Positions 42,531 to 50,938 of a stretch of DNA of 64,000 bases are shown piece by piece (within the stretch, counting starts at the first letter, position 1; every line of letters starts with the position of its first letter). The stretch is from Dawidia soli (GTDB lineage Bacteria; Bacteroidota; Bacteroidia; Cytophagales; Cyclobacteriaceae). The stretch spans positions 1-64,000 of the forward strand of contig NZ_JAHESC010000025.1 in NCBI RefSeq assembly GCF_018598185.1, written 5' to 3'. Below the pieces are notes generated by a model. It searched no databases and was not told the DNA's origin. It was given only the letters and a program-made list of their open reading frames with translations. The position numbers and the translations under genes were made by a program.

Positions 42531-43337
42531 TTATCGGGACAAAGTTATGATAAACAGACCAAAGGATATGACTGTGGTAATGACGCCCAGATTGCCTACA
42601 AAATATTTTCGGAACGGACGCTGCTTCAGCGGTGGGACAATGATAACATCGTTTTGCTGAACGTAATAATAAGGAGACTCGACATATTCCTCTTTCAGAA
42701 GATCGACATAAAACACGTCGACCTCGCTCCCCTTCTGTCGTAACACTTTCACGTGGCTGCGGTCCGCGAGTTCCGACAAGCCACCGGCAAGACCGATCGC
42801 CTCCATCATCGTCAATCGGGTATTGCCCGAGACGACGGTATTCTCGGCATTCACCTCACCCAGAACCGTAAAACGGAAATTCATCATACGCACACGCGCC
42901 ACGACGTCCGGCACATATTGGGCAATTACTTTTTCGATCGTATCCTTGGCTTCAAATAGTGTCAGGCCGGCTACCTTGATCTTTCCCATAACGGCATAGT
43001 CGATCTCGCCCTCGGTGTTTACGACAATACCGTTTAACGCGCCTCCTGACGCGCCGCCGCCACCTGAGCCGCCACTATTGCTGCGCGTCGAAAGCTTCTG
43101 CAAGAAGTCGGATTCATCGTCCTGCTTGCTCAGCGTCTCAAAGCTAATACTAAGAATATCAAGAGGTTGAATCCGGTATTCCCGAATGTTAAGCTGGTGG
43201 GAGCGTAAAACTGTGTCTTTAGGAATCTCTTTCCGCCGTTTCAGATCGTCCTTTTGAAGATAAACCAGCTTCTTGTTTGGAACACAGGCGCCAAAAGTCA
43301 ACAGGAGCACGCCTAATAACAGCCATATTCGCATCAT
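42531..43337 (-). CDS. wza: Wza-like polysaccharide export lipoprotein
   Basis: A 268-residue lipoprotein: signal peptide with lipobox LLTFGAC (Cys17 of the frame used), then the Poly_export domain (YRIQPLDILSISFETL). SLBB-type domains follow, with VNTEGEIDYAVMGKIKVAGLT and FTVLGEVNAENTVV. A Gly/Ser-rich linker (SNSGGSGGGGASGGA) interrupts the first domain. A C-terminal hydrophobic helix (NLGVITTVISFGLFIITLS) is typical of the Bacteroidota form. It is the first gene of the 35-gene glycan run and lies 3 bases before wzc. Confidence 0.93.
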   Translation of the reverse strand: MMRIWLLLGVLLLTFGACVPNKKLVYLQKDDLKRRKEIPKDTVLRSHQLNIREYRIQPLDILSISFETLSKQDDESDFLQKLSTRSNSGGSGGGGASGGALNGIVVNTEGEIDYAVMGKIKVAGLTLFEAKDTIEKVIAQYVPDVVARVRMMNFRFTVLGEVNAENTVVSGNTRLTMMEAIGLAGGLSELADRSHVKVLRQKGSEVDVFYVDLLKEEYVESPYYYVQQNDVIIVPPLKQRPFRKYFVGNLGVITTVISFGLFIITLSR

Positions 43338-43365
43338 TTCGTCGAGATCGCTTTTTTAGAAGCGG

Positions 43366-43373
43366 TAAATATA
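43366..43373 (-). promoter_or_regulatory. Weak candidate -7 element ahead of the glycan operon
   Basis: Minus-strand TATATTTA (43373 to 43366) matches TAnnTTTG except for the last base. It would give a leader of about 22 bases before wza. No TTTG is found at the right distance. The 158-base gap 43338-43495 is the only sizeable non-coding space upstream of the operon, so its main promoter should lie there. Confidence 0.22.
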
Positions 43374-43495
43374 CGCGAAATGGACAGATTTCTTAGCTTT
43401 TGAGGTAAAGTGTGCATACCGTGGCGCTTGTTTTTGCAGGTGCGGGCGCATCGTCTCCATGCTAAAAAATCGCGCCAGGGAGCGCCGAATGGTCC

Positions 43496-44740
43496 TTATT
43501 CAAACCGCAGCGACTCGATGGGATCAAGCTTGGAGGCCTTCCGGGCGGGATAGTATCCCGAGCCGAGCCCCACCAGCACACACACCACAAACCCGACGAA
43601 CACCCACAGCCAGGGGATAATGAACGCATCGTTGCCTAACAGCTTCGACGCCAGGTTTCCGAGAACGATCCCCAGGATCACGCCGGCTATACCGCCCAGC
43701 ATACAGACCACGATGGCTTCGATCACGAACTGTTGTTTGATGCGCAACGGCGTCGCACCCAATGCTTTCCGCACACCGATCTCACGCGTGCGTTCGGTGA
43801 CCGATACCAGCATGATGTTCATCAGGGCGATGGAAGCGCCCAACAGCGTGACGGCCCCTACAATGAAGCCGAATACCTGCGCGATCGCCGTCAGATCGCC
43901 GAGCTCGTCCAGCGCTTCACTGCGCTCCAGCTCAAAGGAGTTCTCCTCTCCTACCCGGTCGCCACGGATCTGGCGCATCATGCCCGTAGCCTCGCCCATG
44001 GCGTATTCCATCTGGCTTTTGTCACGCACGGCCACCGTCAGGTTGTAGTTCAGGACCCGGTCGCCGGCCAGTTGGTTTGCTTTGACAATGGAAATAAATA
44101 CCATGTTATCGAAATTCGAAGACGGGTCACTAAAGCCACCTTTCTCCTTCAGCAAGCCGATCACACGAAACTGTGTGCCCTTGAACGTCACATACGTGCC
44201 CGTAACTTGTTCGCCCGTGCCGGCATCGTACAACGCTTTATAGATCTTATAGCCCAGAATGGCGACGGGCGCGCCGGTGCGAACTTCCAGGGATGAAAAA
44301 GCACGCCCCTGTTCAAATTCCAGGTTCTTGACCGCGTAATACTCGTCATTCGTGCCCATGACGGTAACGTTCGGGTTCGTCTTTTTTGACAAGCGCTTGA
44401 CTTCGGCAATACGCGTCGCCCACGCCGACAGGCTGATCGCCGAGGACGACCGGAACTCATCCATGAATTTAAAGGCTTCCGTCATGCGGATCTCCGGGTA
44501 TGCTTTTTCAGCCCGGCCGTCGCTGCTGCCACCGCGGTTTGTCTTCGAGGAAATATCGAACGTATTGGCGCCGAGCGACGACAGGCTCTGCATAATGGAA
44601 TGCTCGATGCCATCGACGGCGGTCAGTACCCCCACCAGGGCGGTGATGCCGAGCATCACGATCATCGCCGTGATCGTGGAGCGCAAAAGGTTCGCCCGTA
44701 CCGACCGTAATCCTTCCCGTATATTTTCGATGAGATTCAT
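43496..44740 (-). CDS. MacB/FtsX-type ABC transporter permease
   Basis: A 414-residue permease with the MacB layout. It starts with an N-terminal cytosolic stretch and first helix (LRSTITAMIVMLGITALVGVL), and a large periplasmic domain spans about residues 45-280. Three C-terminal helices follow within the FtsX domain: TLLGASIALMNIMLVSVTERTREIGVRKALGA is the conserved block, and the end is YYPARKASKLDPIESLRFE. Such permeases pair with a LolD/MacB ATPase, but no ATPase gene is next to this one. It is read in the same direction as the glycan operon but separated from it by 158 bases. Confidence 0.92.
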   Translation of the reverse strand: MNLIENIREGLRSVRANLLRSTITAMIVMLGITALVGVLTAVDGIEHSIMQSLSSLGANTFDISSKTNRGGSSDGRAEKAYPEIRMTEAFKFMDEFRSSSAISLSAWATRIAEVKRLSKKTNPNVTVMGTNDEYYAVKNLEFEQGRAFSSLEVRTGAPVAILGYKIYKALYDAGTGEQVTGTYVTFKGTQFRVIGLLKEKGGFSDPSSNFDNMVFISIVKANQLAGDRVLNYNLTVAVRDKSQMEYAMGEATGMMRQIRGDRVGEENSFELERSEALDELGDLTAIAQVFGFIVGAVTLLGASIALMNIMLVSVTERTREIGVRKALGATPLRIKQQFVIEAIVVCMLGGIAGVILGIVLGNLASKLLGNDAFIIPWLWVFVGFVVCVLVGLGSGYYPARKASKLDPIESLRFE

Positions 44741-44909
44741 GCCTGTTTCAACGTTTGCTGGTATTGATATGTTGACGCCGGGGCCAAAATGTTACACCCT
44801 TCCGCCACAAAATTCATCCGCTCACCCGGCCCGGCATCAAAATGCCACCAAAGGTAGCACGAAAGTCTCTCGGTATTGGTAACTTTAGATCATGATAATG
44901 GCTTCGTGT

Positions 44910-46172
44910 ATGAAGAAATGTGCGACCCTGCTGGCCCTCATCGTGCTGACCATCACCGTGGCAGCGGCGAACTCGATCTTTATTCCCATGGATGGGAAAC
45001 AGGCTAATCACCTGAAGGCTTATGGCATTGCCTATTGGATCCTGAAAAGCGAACGCGAAGTGGACTGGCTGTTGAACTACCGCGGCGGAAGCTTTATGTG
45101 CCAGTATCATCCGGCCATCCAGAACGAGCTGGTCGTACGGGGCGTCTCCTACGAGATCATTTCCGATGCGCAAGCCAACCAGCTCATTACCGAGATTGCC
45201 AGTCCCGCACTCAACTACGACATCATGAAGCTCGAAAAATACCCGCGTATCGCGGTGTATTCGCCCAAGTCCAAGCAACCGTGGGACGATGCCGTCACCC
45301 TCGTGCTCACCTATGCCGAGATTCCCTACGATGTGATCTTCGACGACGAAGTCATGAACGGCGCACTGCCGAAATACGACTGGATCCACCTGCACCACGA
45401 AGACTTTACCGGTCAATACGGCAAGTTCTATGCGCAGTTCAACAACTACCCCTGGTATATCGAGCAGCAAAAGGAAGCCGAGGATCTCGCCCGCAAACAC
45501 GGCTTTCACAAGGTATCGCAGCTCAAGCTCGCCGTGGTCAAGCGCATCAAAGAGTTTGTCACCGGCGGCGGTTTTTTGTTTGCCATGTGCTCGGCCACCG
45601 ATACCTATGACATCGCGCTCTCGGCCGACGGCGTCGACATCTGCGAACGCATGTACGACGGCGACCCTGCCGACCCGCAGGCACAAAGCAAACTGAACTT
45701 TGAAAACACGCTGGCCTTTACCGATTTCAAGCTCGTGCGGGATCCCTATCAATACGAGTTCTCCGACATCGACAACCAGCCTGCCGAGCGCGGCCTCCGG
45801 CAGGACAACGACTACTTTGCATTATTTGAGTTCTCCGCCAAGTGGGACCCCATTCCCACCATGCTCACGCAGAACCATACCCAGGTGATCCAGGGCTTCT
45901 TCGGACAAACGACAGGCTTCAAGCGCGACCTGATCAAACCCGACGTTGTCGTGATGGCCGAAAACAAAGAGATCAAAGAAGCCAAGTACATCCACGGCGT
46001 ATTGGGCAAAGGATTCTGGACGTTTTACGGAGGCCACGACCCCGAAGATTATCAGCACCAGGTCGGCGAAGAACCGACCGATCTGAACCAGCATCCCAAT
46101 TCACCGGGCTACCGGCTGATCCTCAACAACATTCTCTTCCCGGCGGCAAAAAAGAAAAAGCAAAAGACGTGA
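44910..46172 (+). CDS. Conserved Bacteroidota exported protein, often labelled 'asparagine synthetase B'
   Basis: I choose ATG 44910 (420 residues) because it opens a clean signal peptide (MKKCATLLALIVLTITVAAA); ATGs at 44892 and 44898 are also in frame. Conserved-looking runs include IPMDGKQANHLKAYGIAYW, LNYRGGSFM, QPWDDAVTLVLTYAEIPYD, DWIHLHHEDFTGQYGKFYAQ, GGGFLFAMCSATDTYDIALS, QNHTQVIQGFFGQTTGF and FYGGHDPEDYQH. Database entries of this kind are often called asparagine synthetase B, but there is no synthetase domain, and the signal peptide argues against a cytosolic amidotransferase. The GGGFLFAMCSAT stretch recalls glutamine-amidotransferase-like (ThuA/GATase) folds. True function unknown. 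Confidence 0.8.
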   Translation: MKKCATLLALIVLTITVAAANSIFIPMDGKQANHLKAYGIAYWILKSEREVDWLLNYRGGSFMCQYHPAIQNELVVRGVSYEIISDAQANQLITEIASPALNYDIMKLEKYPRIAVYSPKSKQPWDDAVTLVLTYAEIPYDVIFDDEVMNGALPKYDWIHLHHEDFTGQYGKFYAQFNNYPWYIEQQKEAEDLARKHGFHKVSQLKLAVVKRIKEFVTGGGFLFAMCSATDTYDIALSADGVDICERMYDGDPADPQAQSKLNFENTLAFTDFKLVRDPYQYEFSDIDNQPAERGLRQDNDYFALFEFSAKWDPIPTMLTQNHTQVIQGFFGQTTGFKRDLIKPDVVVMAENKEIKEAKYIHGVLGKGFWTFYGGHDPEDYQHQVGEEPTDLNQHPNSPGYRLILNNILFPAAKKKKQKT

Positions 46173-46775
46173 TCAATGCATGCGGTCGTCGCGAACTTCC
46201 ATCTGCAGCATGATGGCCGCTTCTTCCTGTAGCAGCGCGCGCCAGCGTTCCATCACCTCTTCCTCGGGTATATATTCCTTGGCCAGCGCCAGGAAGTTCC
46301 GGTAGTGACCGGCCTCCGACACCATCAGCTCGTAATAGAATTCTGACAGCGCGGGATCCGATATATTCTTCCACAACAGTTTAAAGCGCTCACAGCTGCG
46401 GGCTTCGATCAAGGCATTCATCAACAGTTTTTCCAGCAGCTGTTGCTCGCGATTGCCGCCGCGGCGTAATACCTGGCTGAGCTTCTCTACATAGAGGTCC
46501 TTCCGCGGACGGTCGAGACCGTAACCTCGCTTCCGCAGCTCTTGCATAACCCGCTCGAAGTGGCTCCATTCTTCGGCTACCACCGGCGTGAGCACCTCCA
46601 CCAGTTTATCCTTCTCGGGATAGGCAATGATCAACGAGATACACGACGACGCAGCCTTTTGTTCGCAGTAGGCGTGATCCACCAGAATGGCCCGGATGTT
46701 CATCTCCGCAATGTTCACCCAACGGGGATCCGTGGGTAGCTCGAGGCCCAGGGTAAACTTGTCTTTTGCTTCCAA
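46173..46775 (-). CDS. miaE: tRNA-(ms2io6A37) hydroxylase
   Basis: The product is 200 residues from a TTG start at 46775, the only start that retains the N-terminal LxLPTDPRWV region. It is a ferritin-like di-iron enzyme with ligand motifs DHAYCEQKAASS, PVVAEEWSHFERVM, LIEARSCERFKLL and MVSEAGHYRNFLAL. It hydroxylates the isopentenyl group of modified A37 in tRNA. Its stop codon directly abuts that of the convergent + strand gene (TGA/TCA at 46170-46175, no spacer). Confidence 0.93.
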   Translation of the reverse strand: MEAKDKFTLGLELPTDPRWVNIAEMNIRAILVDHAYCEQKAASSCISLIIAYPEKDKLVEVLTPVVAEEWSHFERVMQELRKRGYGLDRPRKDLYVEKLSQVLRRGGNREQQLLEKLLMNALIEARSCERFKLLWKNISDPALSEFYYELMVSEAGHYRNFLALAKEYIPEEEVMERWRALLQEEAAIMLQMEVRDDRMH

Positions 46776-46822
46776 GGGTACTAAAGTTGAATGACCGACA
46801 AGGTAAATGTTATACGTAAACG

Positions 46823-48793
46823 CTAATCGTAAAAGGACCAGTCAAAACCAAAATCGAGGATACTTCCCTGCCCGCGATAATAGGGTGTGGGCATATACCC
46901 CTGTTTGGTGATCGTCTGTATGAGGTTGTGATACTTCAGGAAGATCCGTCCCCGCTTGATGCGCGTGGCAAAGAAAACCTCCACCAGGGGAAACGAGGGT
47001 ACTATGCCGCTGTTGTTATCACCTATCTTCAGCGAGTTCTGCACATAAAATTGTTGTGTCGCCACGTCATATCCCATCGCGCGGTAGGCCGAATGCCAGT
47101 GTACATTCACCCCCGCCTGCATGTCGAGGTTGCCGTTAAAGAATATGTTCTCATACGACAGCTCGCCGTTGACAAAGAGCTCCGGAACCTGTATCGCGCC
47201 GTAGTTGGCGTCCTCTGTATCATCTTTCAAAATACTGGTATAGATCGCGCGGCCACGCAGGTACACATGGCGCAGCATCGTAAGTTGCAATCGTACCTCC
47301 GGTGCCACCCAGGCTTGCCCTGTTGAGCTTTGGTACGGGGTCACAAGCTGCTCCACGGCCGTGGGGTCGGGCGTCTTTCGAAAATAGGCATAGTTGCCCA
47401 GCCGGGTAAAGGTCAGGCCCGGCGAGAATGAAAACACCCGGCTGTTGTAATGCACGAATCCCGAAAACTCCGTTACGTTCACATCCGAAAACGACCTGTT
47501 GCTCCACTCGTCGTGCGTGCCGCGGTAGCCCTGCAGAATATTGCTGGGCTCATATTGCATCTGTTTCACCGACGCCTCAAACCACCGGCTTTTGAGCTGG
47601 CCCTCGATGCGATAGTTACCCGTCTGCAATACCTCCACCCAGCCCGAAAGCTCGCCGATCGAGTCTAACCGCAGCGCCATACGCCCGCCCAGGTAGTGCT
47701 CCGCCCCCGACCGGTTATAGCTATTGTCGAAGTTGTACGTCTGGGAATAATCGCGGATCGCATAGTAGCCGTTGTAAAAAAGCTTTGCCAGGTTGCCCTT
47801 CAGACCCAGCTCATTTCGAACCGTCTTGAACTTCGAGCGGTCGTCTACCGTGTCGCTCTCACTTAGCTCGTAATCGTAGTACTGCCGTGTAAAAGAATCG
47901 GGCACATCCGAAAATACATTGCCCTGACGAAAGCGGTCAAAGACATGATAGACCTGCAGGGCCTTGCCGATCTCGTACTGATGGAACACGTGCAGATTGA
48001 TCCGCACCTCGGTGCTGGCCGCGTTGGTCAGATAGGTCCGCACGTTGGTCTGGAAGTAGTCCCCATACTCGGTGTTGTCGGCATGTACAATACCGCCGTT
48101 TTCGTCCATCTGGTGGCGATTGCGTTGGAAGTTGGCAAAGAGCCGGTAGGTACTGTCCTTCGACTGATAGGCGGTATAAAGATCGTAATACACACCCCGC
48201 ACCTGGCGGTCGCCCTTCCCCTGTCGCTGGATCTGCTTGTCGATGAACAGACCGCGATAGTCGAAGCCGATGTTCCAGCGTGGATTGATGTTACGGCTGT
48301 ACGATGCCTTTGTCATCGACCGGCCGCCGCCGCCCAGCATTACCCACATATTCGAATAAGGCGACTTGGTGTCGAAATACCGCACTTTCTCCGTGTCCCA
48401 GATCAGATCGAATTGCGTAAAGCCCGAACTCACACCGATATTGGCGGGAGTCTGATAATAGATCGGGTGCATGGACGTGCCGATGTTGCCCAGATCCTGG
48501 TACAGGTTGTCGTTCCGCTGAAGATAGGTGTACCGATAAAATCCGCGGATCGCGGTGTCGATAAAATGATACGTCTGTTTGTTGAGGCGAACGTCCTCTT
48601 CATAGTAATAGCGGGAAGTCTTCGGCCCGTACACCTGCCGGGTGGTGTCGTCAATGATCCGCGAACCACGCCGCGGACGTTCCTCGTCTTGTCCGGACGC
48701 CGCCAGGGCCACGAAAAGAAAACCTAAAAAGAGTGTAAACCGCCAGAATTGCACGCGCAAAAATAGTTTTTTAGTGGTCACGAGCGACAACAT
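46823..48793 (-). CDS. Putative porin (Bacteroidota-specific outer-membrane barrel)
   Basis: A 656-residue exported protein. The hydrophobic leader FWRFTLFLGFLFVALAASGQ ends with an A-x-G site. The ATG at 48793 gives a long n-region, and an in-frame GTG 13 codons on would give a shorter one. The body has IDTAIRGFYRYTYLQRNDNLYQDLGNIG, then PIYYQTPANIGVSSGF and many aromatic strands, ending in the Tyr-Asp barrel end LDFGFDWSFYD. This fits the 'putative porin' family of Bacteroidota. The start overlaps lpxK by 23 bases. Confidence 0.85.
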   Translation of the reverse strand: MLSLVTTKKLFLRVQFWRFTLFLGFLFVALAASGQDEERPRRGSRIIDDTTRQVYGPKTSRYYYEEDVRLNKQTYHFIDTAIRGFYRYTYLQRNDNLYQDLGNIGTSMHPIYYQTPANIGVSSGFTQFDLIWDTEKVRYFDTKSPYSNMWVMLGGGGRSMTKASYSRNINPRWNIGFDYRGLFIDKQIQRQGKGDRQVRGVYYDLYTAYQSKDSTYRLFANFQRNRHQMDENGGIVHADNTEYGDYFQTNVRTYLTNAASTEVRINLHVFHQYEIGKALQVYHVFDRFRQGNVFSDVPDSFTRQYYDYELSESDTVDDRSKFKTVRNELGLKGNLAKLFYNGYYAIRDYSQTYNFDNSYNRSGAEHYLGGRMALRLDSIGELSGWVEVLQTGNYRIEGQLKSRWFEASVKQMQYEPSNILQGYRGTHDEWSNRSFSDVNVTEFSGFVHYNSRVFSFSPGLTFTRLGNYAYFRKTPDPTAVEQLVTPYQSSTGQAWVAPEVRLQLTMLRHVYLRGRAIYTSILKDDTEDANYGAIQVPELFVNGELSYENIFFNGNLDMQAGVNVHWHSAYRAMGYDVATQQFYVQNSLKIGDNNSGIVPSFPLVEVFFATRIKRGRIFLKYHNLIQTITKQGYMPTPYYRGQGSILDFGFDWSFYD

Positions 48794-49811
48794 TTTGAAT
48801 CATCGCATCAAAATCCTCACCATTTTTGACAAACTCCACCTCGATCGGCAAAAAAAAGAACGGCAGGCCCGCCCGGGCACCCGCCAGTTGCTGGTCTACC
48901 AGCTTGACCATGTCCTTCTCGGTCGTCAGGATGCTGGCCTGCGGGTATTGTTGGGTAAGCTTGCGCAGGTTGTCCAGGTCGGCCGTAGTGTAGGCCTGGT
49001 GGTCGCCAAGCTCGAGGTGCGCCACGACGGTGTACGTCGAGGCCACGTATTTCCGGAGCGGCCCGGCCTGGGCAATGCCCGTCAGCAGGATCACCTCCAC
49101 CGCCGGCGTCGGTTGCTGGTGCTCGCCAAAGGGTGTGGGGGCGCCGTAGCGCACCGTCGTAAAAAAAACAGGCTTTTCGGCATACCGGCGCACGCGTTTT
49201 TCAATCTCGATACACTCCTCTTCCTGGATCTCCGGCGGGCACTTGGTAATGACGATCACATCCGCCCGGGCCGCGCCACCACGCGACTCGCGCAGCCGGC
49301 CCGCGGGTAACAGCATGTCGGTGTAAAAGGGACGGTTGTAATCCGACAGCAAAATGGTGAACGCCGGTTTTACCCGTCGGTGCTGGTACGCATCGTCCAG
49401 CAGCACCACCGCGGTGTCTTCCCGCTCCTGCAGGATATTCGGAATGGCAAACGCGCGGTCTTCGCCTACCGCCACCGTCGCCAGTGTACCAAACTTGCGA
49501 TAGAACTGCGCCGGCTCATCGCCCAGGGTGCGGGCCGTGTCGCCCGGGGCCGCCAGCCGAAACCCCTTGGTCTCCCGGCCATAACCGCGGCTGAGGGTAG
49601 CCACCCGGTGATCGGTCTGCAATAACCGGATGAGGTGCTCGATCATGGGCGTCTTGCCCGTACCGCCTACCGTCAGGTTGCCGACGGTGATCACCGGCAC
49701 GTCAAAGGACGCCACCGGGCGCAGGCCCCGGTCGTACGCATAGTTCCGCAAGCCGGTAATGGCTCGGTATAAAAGGGCAAAGGGTAATAACAGGATGCGG
49801 AGCAGGATCAT
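48771..49811 (-). CDS. lpxK: Tetraacyldisaccharide 4'-kinase (lipid A synthesis)
   Basis: A 346-residue LpxK. It has an N-terminal membrane-associated helix (LRILLLPFALLYRAITGLRN), the P-loop TVGNLTVGGTGKTP (42-55), LSRGYGRETKGF, LGDEPAQF and the catalytic region VVLLDDAYQHRRV, plus the C-terminal HLELGDHQAYTTADL. It phosphorylates the 4' position of the lipid A precursor at the inner membrane. It is divergent from the Nif3 gene with only 26 bases between starts, so at least one promoter must lie in the neighbouring coding sequence. Confidence 0.96.
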   Translation of the reverse strand: MILLRILLLPFALLYRAITGLRNYAYDRGLRPVASFDVPVITVGNLTVGGTGKTPMIEHLIRLLQTDHRVATLSRGYGRETKGFRLAAPGDTARTLGDEPAQFYRKFGTLATVAVGEDRAFAIPNILQEREDTAVVLLDDAYQHRRVKPAFTILLSDYNRPFYTDMLLPAGRLRESRGGAARADVIVITKCPPEIQEEECIEIEKRVRRYAEKPVFFTTVRYGAPTPFGEHQQPTPAVEVILLTGIAQAGPLRKYVASTYTVVAHLELGDHQAYTTADLDNLRKLTQQYPQASILTTEKDMVKLVDQQLAGARAGLPFFFLPIEVEFVKNGEDFDAMIQNVVARDH

Positions 49812-49837
49812 GCCTTTTTGTATATATTCGCAGGTAT

Positions 49838-50938
49838 ATGGCCGTAAAGATAAAAGATGTTACCAATTACCTTGAATCCATTGCACCGCGCCCCTACCAG
49901 GAGTCATACGACAACAGCGGCCTGTTGGTGGGCGATCCGCAAGCGGAGGTAACGGGCATCCTCATCACCCTCGACTGCACCGAGGCCGTGGTACACGAGG
50001 CCATTGAAAGCGGCTGCAACCTGGTGGTGGCGCATCATCCCATTGTTTTTAAAGGTCTGAAGAAATTTACCGGGGCCAACTACGTAGAACGCACCGTCAT
50101 GCTGGCCATCCGCCACGACATTGCCCTGTACGCGATCCATACCAACCTCGACAACGTGCACACGGGGGTAAACCGCAAGATCGCCGGCAAGATCGGCCTG
50201 ACCAATCTCCGCATCCTGGCCCCCCGCCCCGACACCCTGCAGAAGCTGGTGACGTTTATTCCCGAGGCCGACACCGAAAAGGTGCTGATCGCCCTGCACG
50301 AAGCCGGTGCCGGCCAGATCGGCGAGTATAAAAATTGCAGCTTCCGCGTAGCCGGTACCGGCACGTTCCAGCCCACCGAAGCCGCCACGCCGCACATAGG
50401 CCAGGCTGGCCGCCAGGAATATGTGCCCGAGACACGCGCCGAGGTGATCTTTCCGGCCCACCGGCGCGGCGACCTGCTGACAGCCCTGCGAAAATCACAT
50501 CCGTACGAAGAAGTAGCCTACTACATTACGCCGTTGCTGAACGAAAACCAGGAGGTTGGCGCCGGCATGATCGGAGAACTTGCAACGCCTGTTGAACCAT
50601 TGGTGTTTCTGCAGGGTTTAAAGAATAGCATGAACCTGAAAATGCTCCGGCATACGGCAATCCTCCCCAAAAACATTCAGAAAGTCGCTGTTTGCGGCGG
50701 GGCCGGCAGTTTTCTGCTGCCCGATGCCATCCGGGCCGGAGCCGACGTTCTGGTTACCGCAGACTTCAAATACCACGAATTTTTCGATGCCGACGGGCGG
50801 ATCATTGTCGCCGACATCGGGCATTATGAAAGTGAAGTCTTCACGAAAGAACTCTTACAAGAGGTTTTAATGAAAAAATTTCATACTTTTGCGAACATTT
50901 TTTCAAAAACTGTCACGAATCCAATAAGCTACCTATAA
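49838..50938 (+). CDS. Nif3-like dinuclear metal centre protein (long form)
   Basis: A 366-residue Nif3/DUF34 protein. It has SYDNSGLLVGDPQ, the metal-binding LVVAHHPIVFKGLKKF (His66, His67), LYAIHTNLDNVHTGVN and the C-terminal metal site VADIGHYESEVFTKELL. The inserted domain (about residues 125-235, VTFIPEADTEKVLIALHEAGAG and SHPYEEVAYYI) marks the YqfO-like long form. The molecular role is debated; it is proposed to be a hydrolase or to have a GTP cyclohydrolase-related activity. Its stop directly abuts the ATG of the next gene, so the two are co-expressed. Confidence 0.93.
   Translation: MAVKIKDVTNYLESIAPRPYQESYDNSGLLVGDPQAEVTGILITLDCTEAVVHEAIESGCNLVVAHHPIVFKGLKKFTGANYVERTVMLAIRHDIALYAIHTNLDNVHTGVNRKIAGKIGLTNLRILAPRPDTLQKLVTFIPEADTEKVLIALHEAGAGQIGEYKNCSFRVAGTGTFQPTEAATPHIGQAGRQEYVPETRAEVIFPAHRRGDLLTALRKSHPYEEVAYYITPLLNENQEVGAGMIGELATPVEPLVFLQGLKNSMNLKMLRHTAILPKNIQKVAVCGGAGSFLLPDAIRAGADVLVTADFKYHEFFDADGRIIVADIGHYESEVFTKELLQEVLMKKFHTFANIFSKTVTNPISYL

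Noticed and set aside
43496-44740. Pairing this MacB-like permease with the LolD-like ATPase at 1-344 as one operon
   Set aside because: They are 43 kb apart with many unrelated genes between them; no evidence links them.
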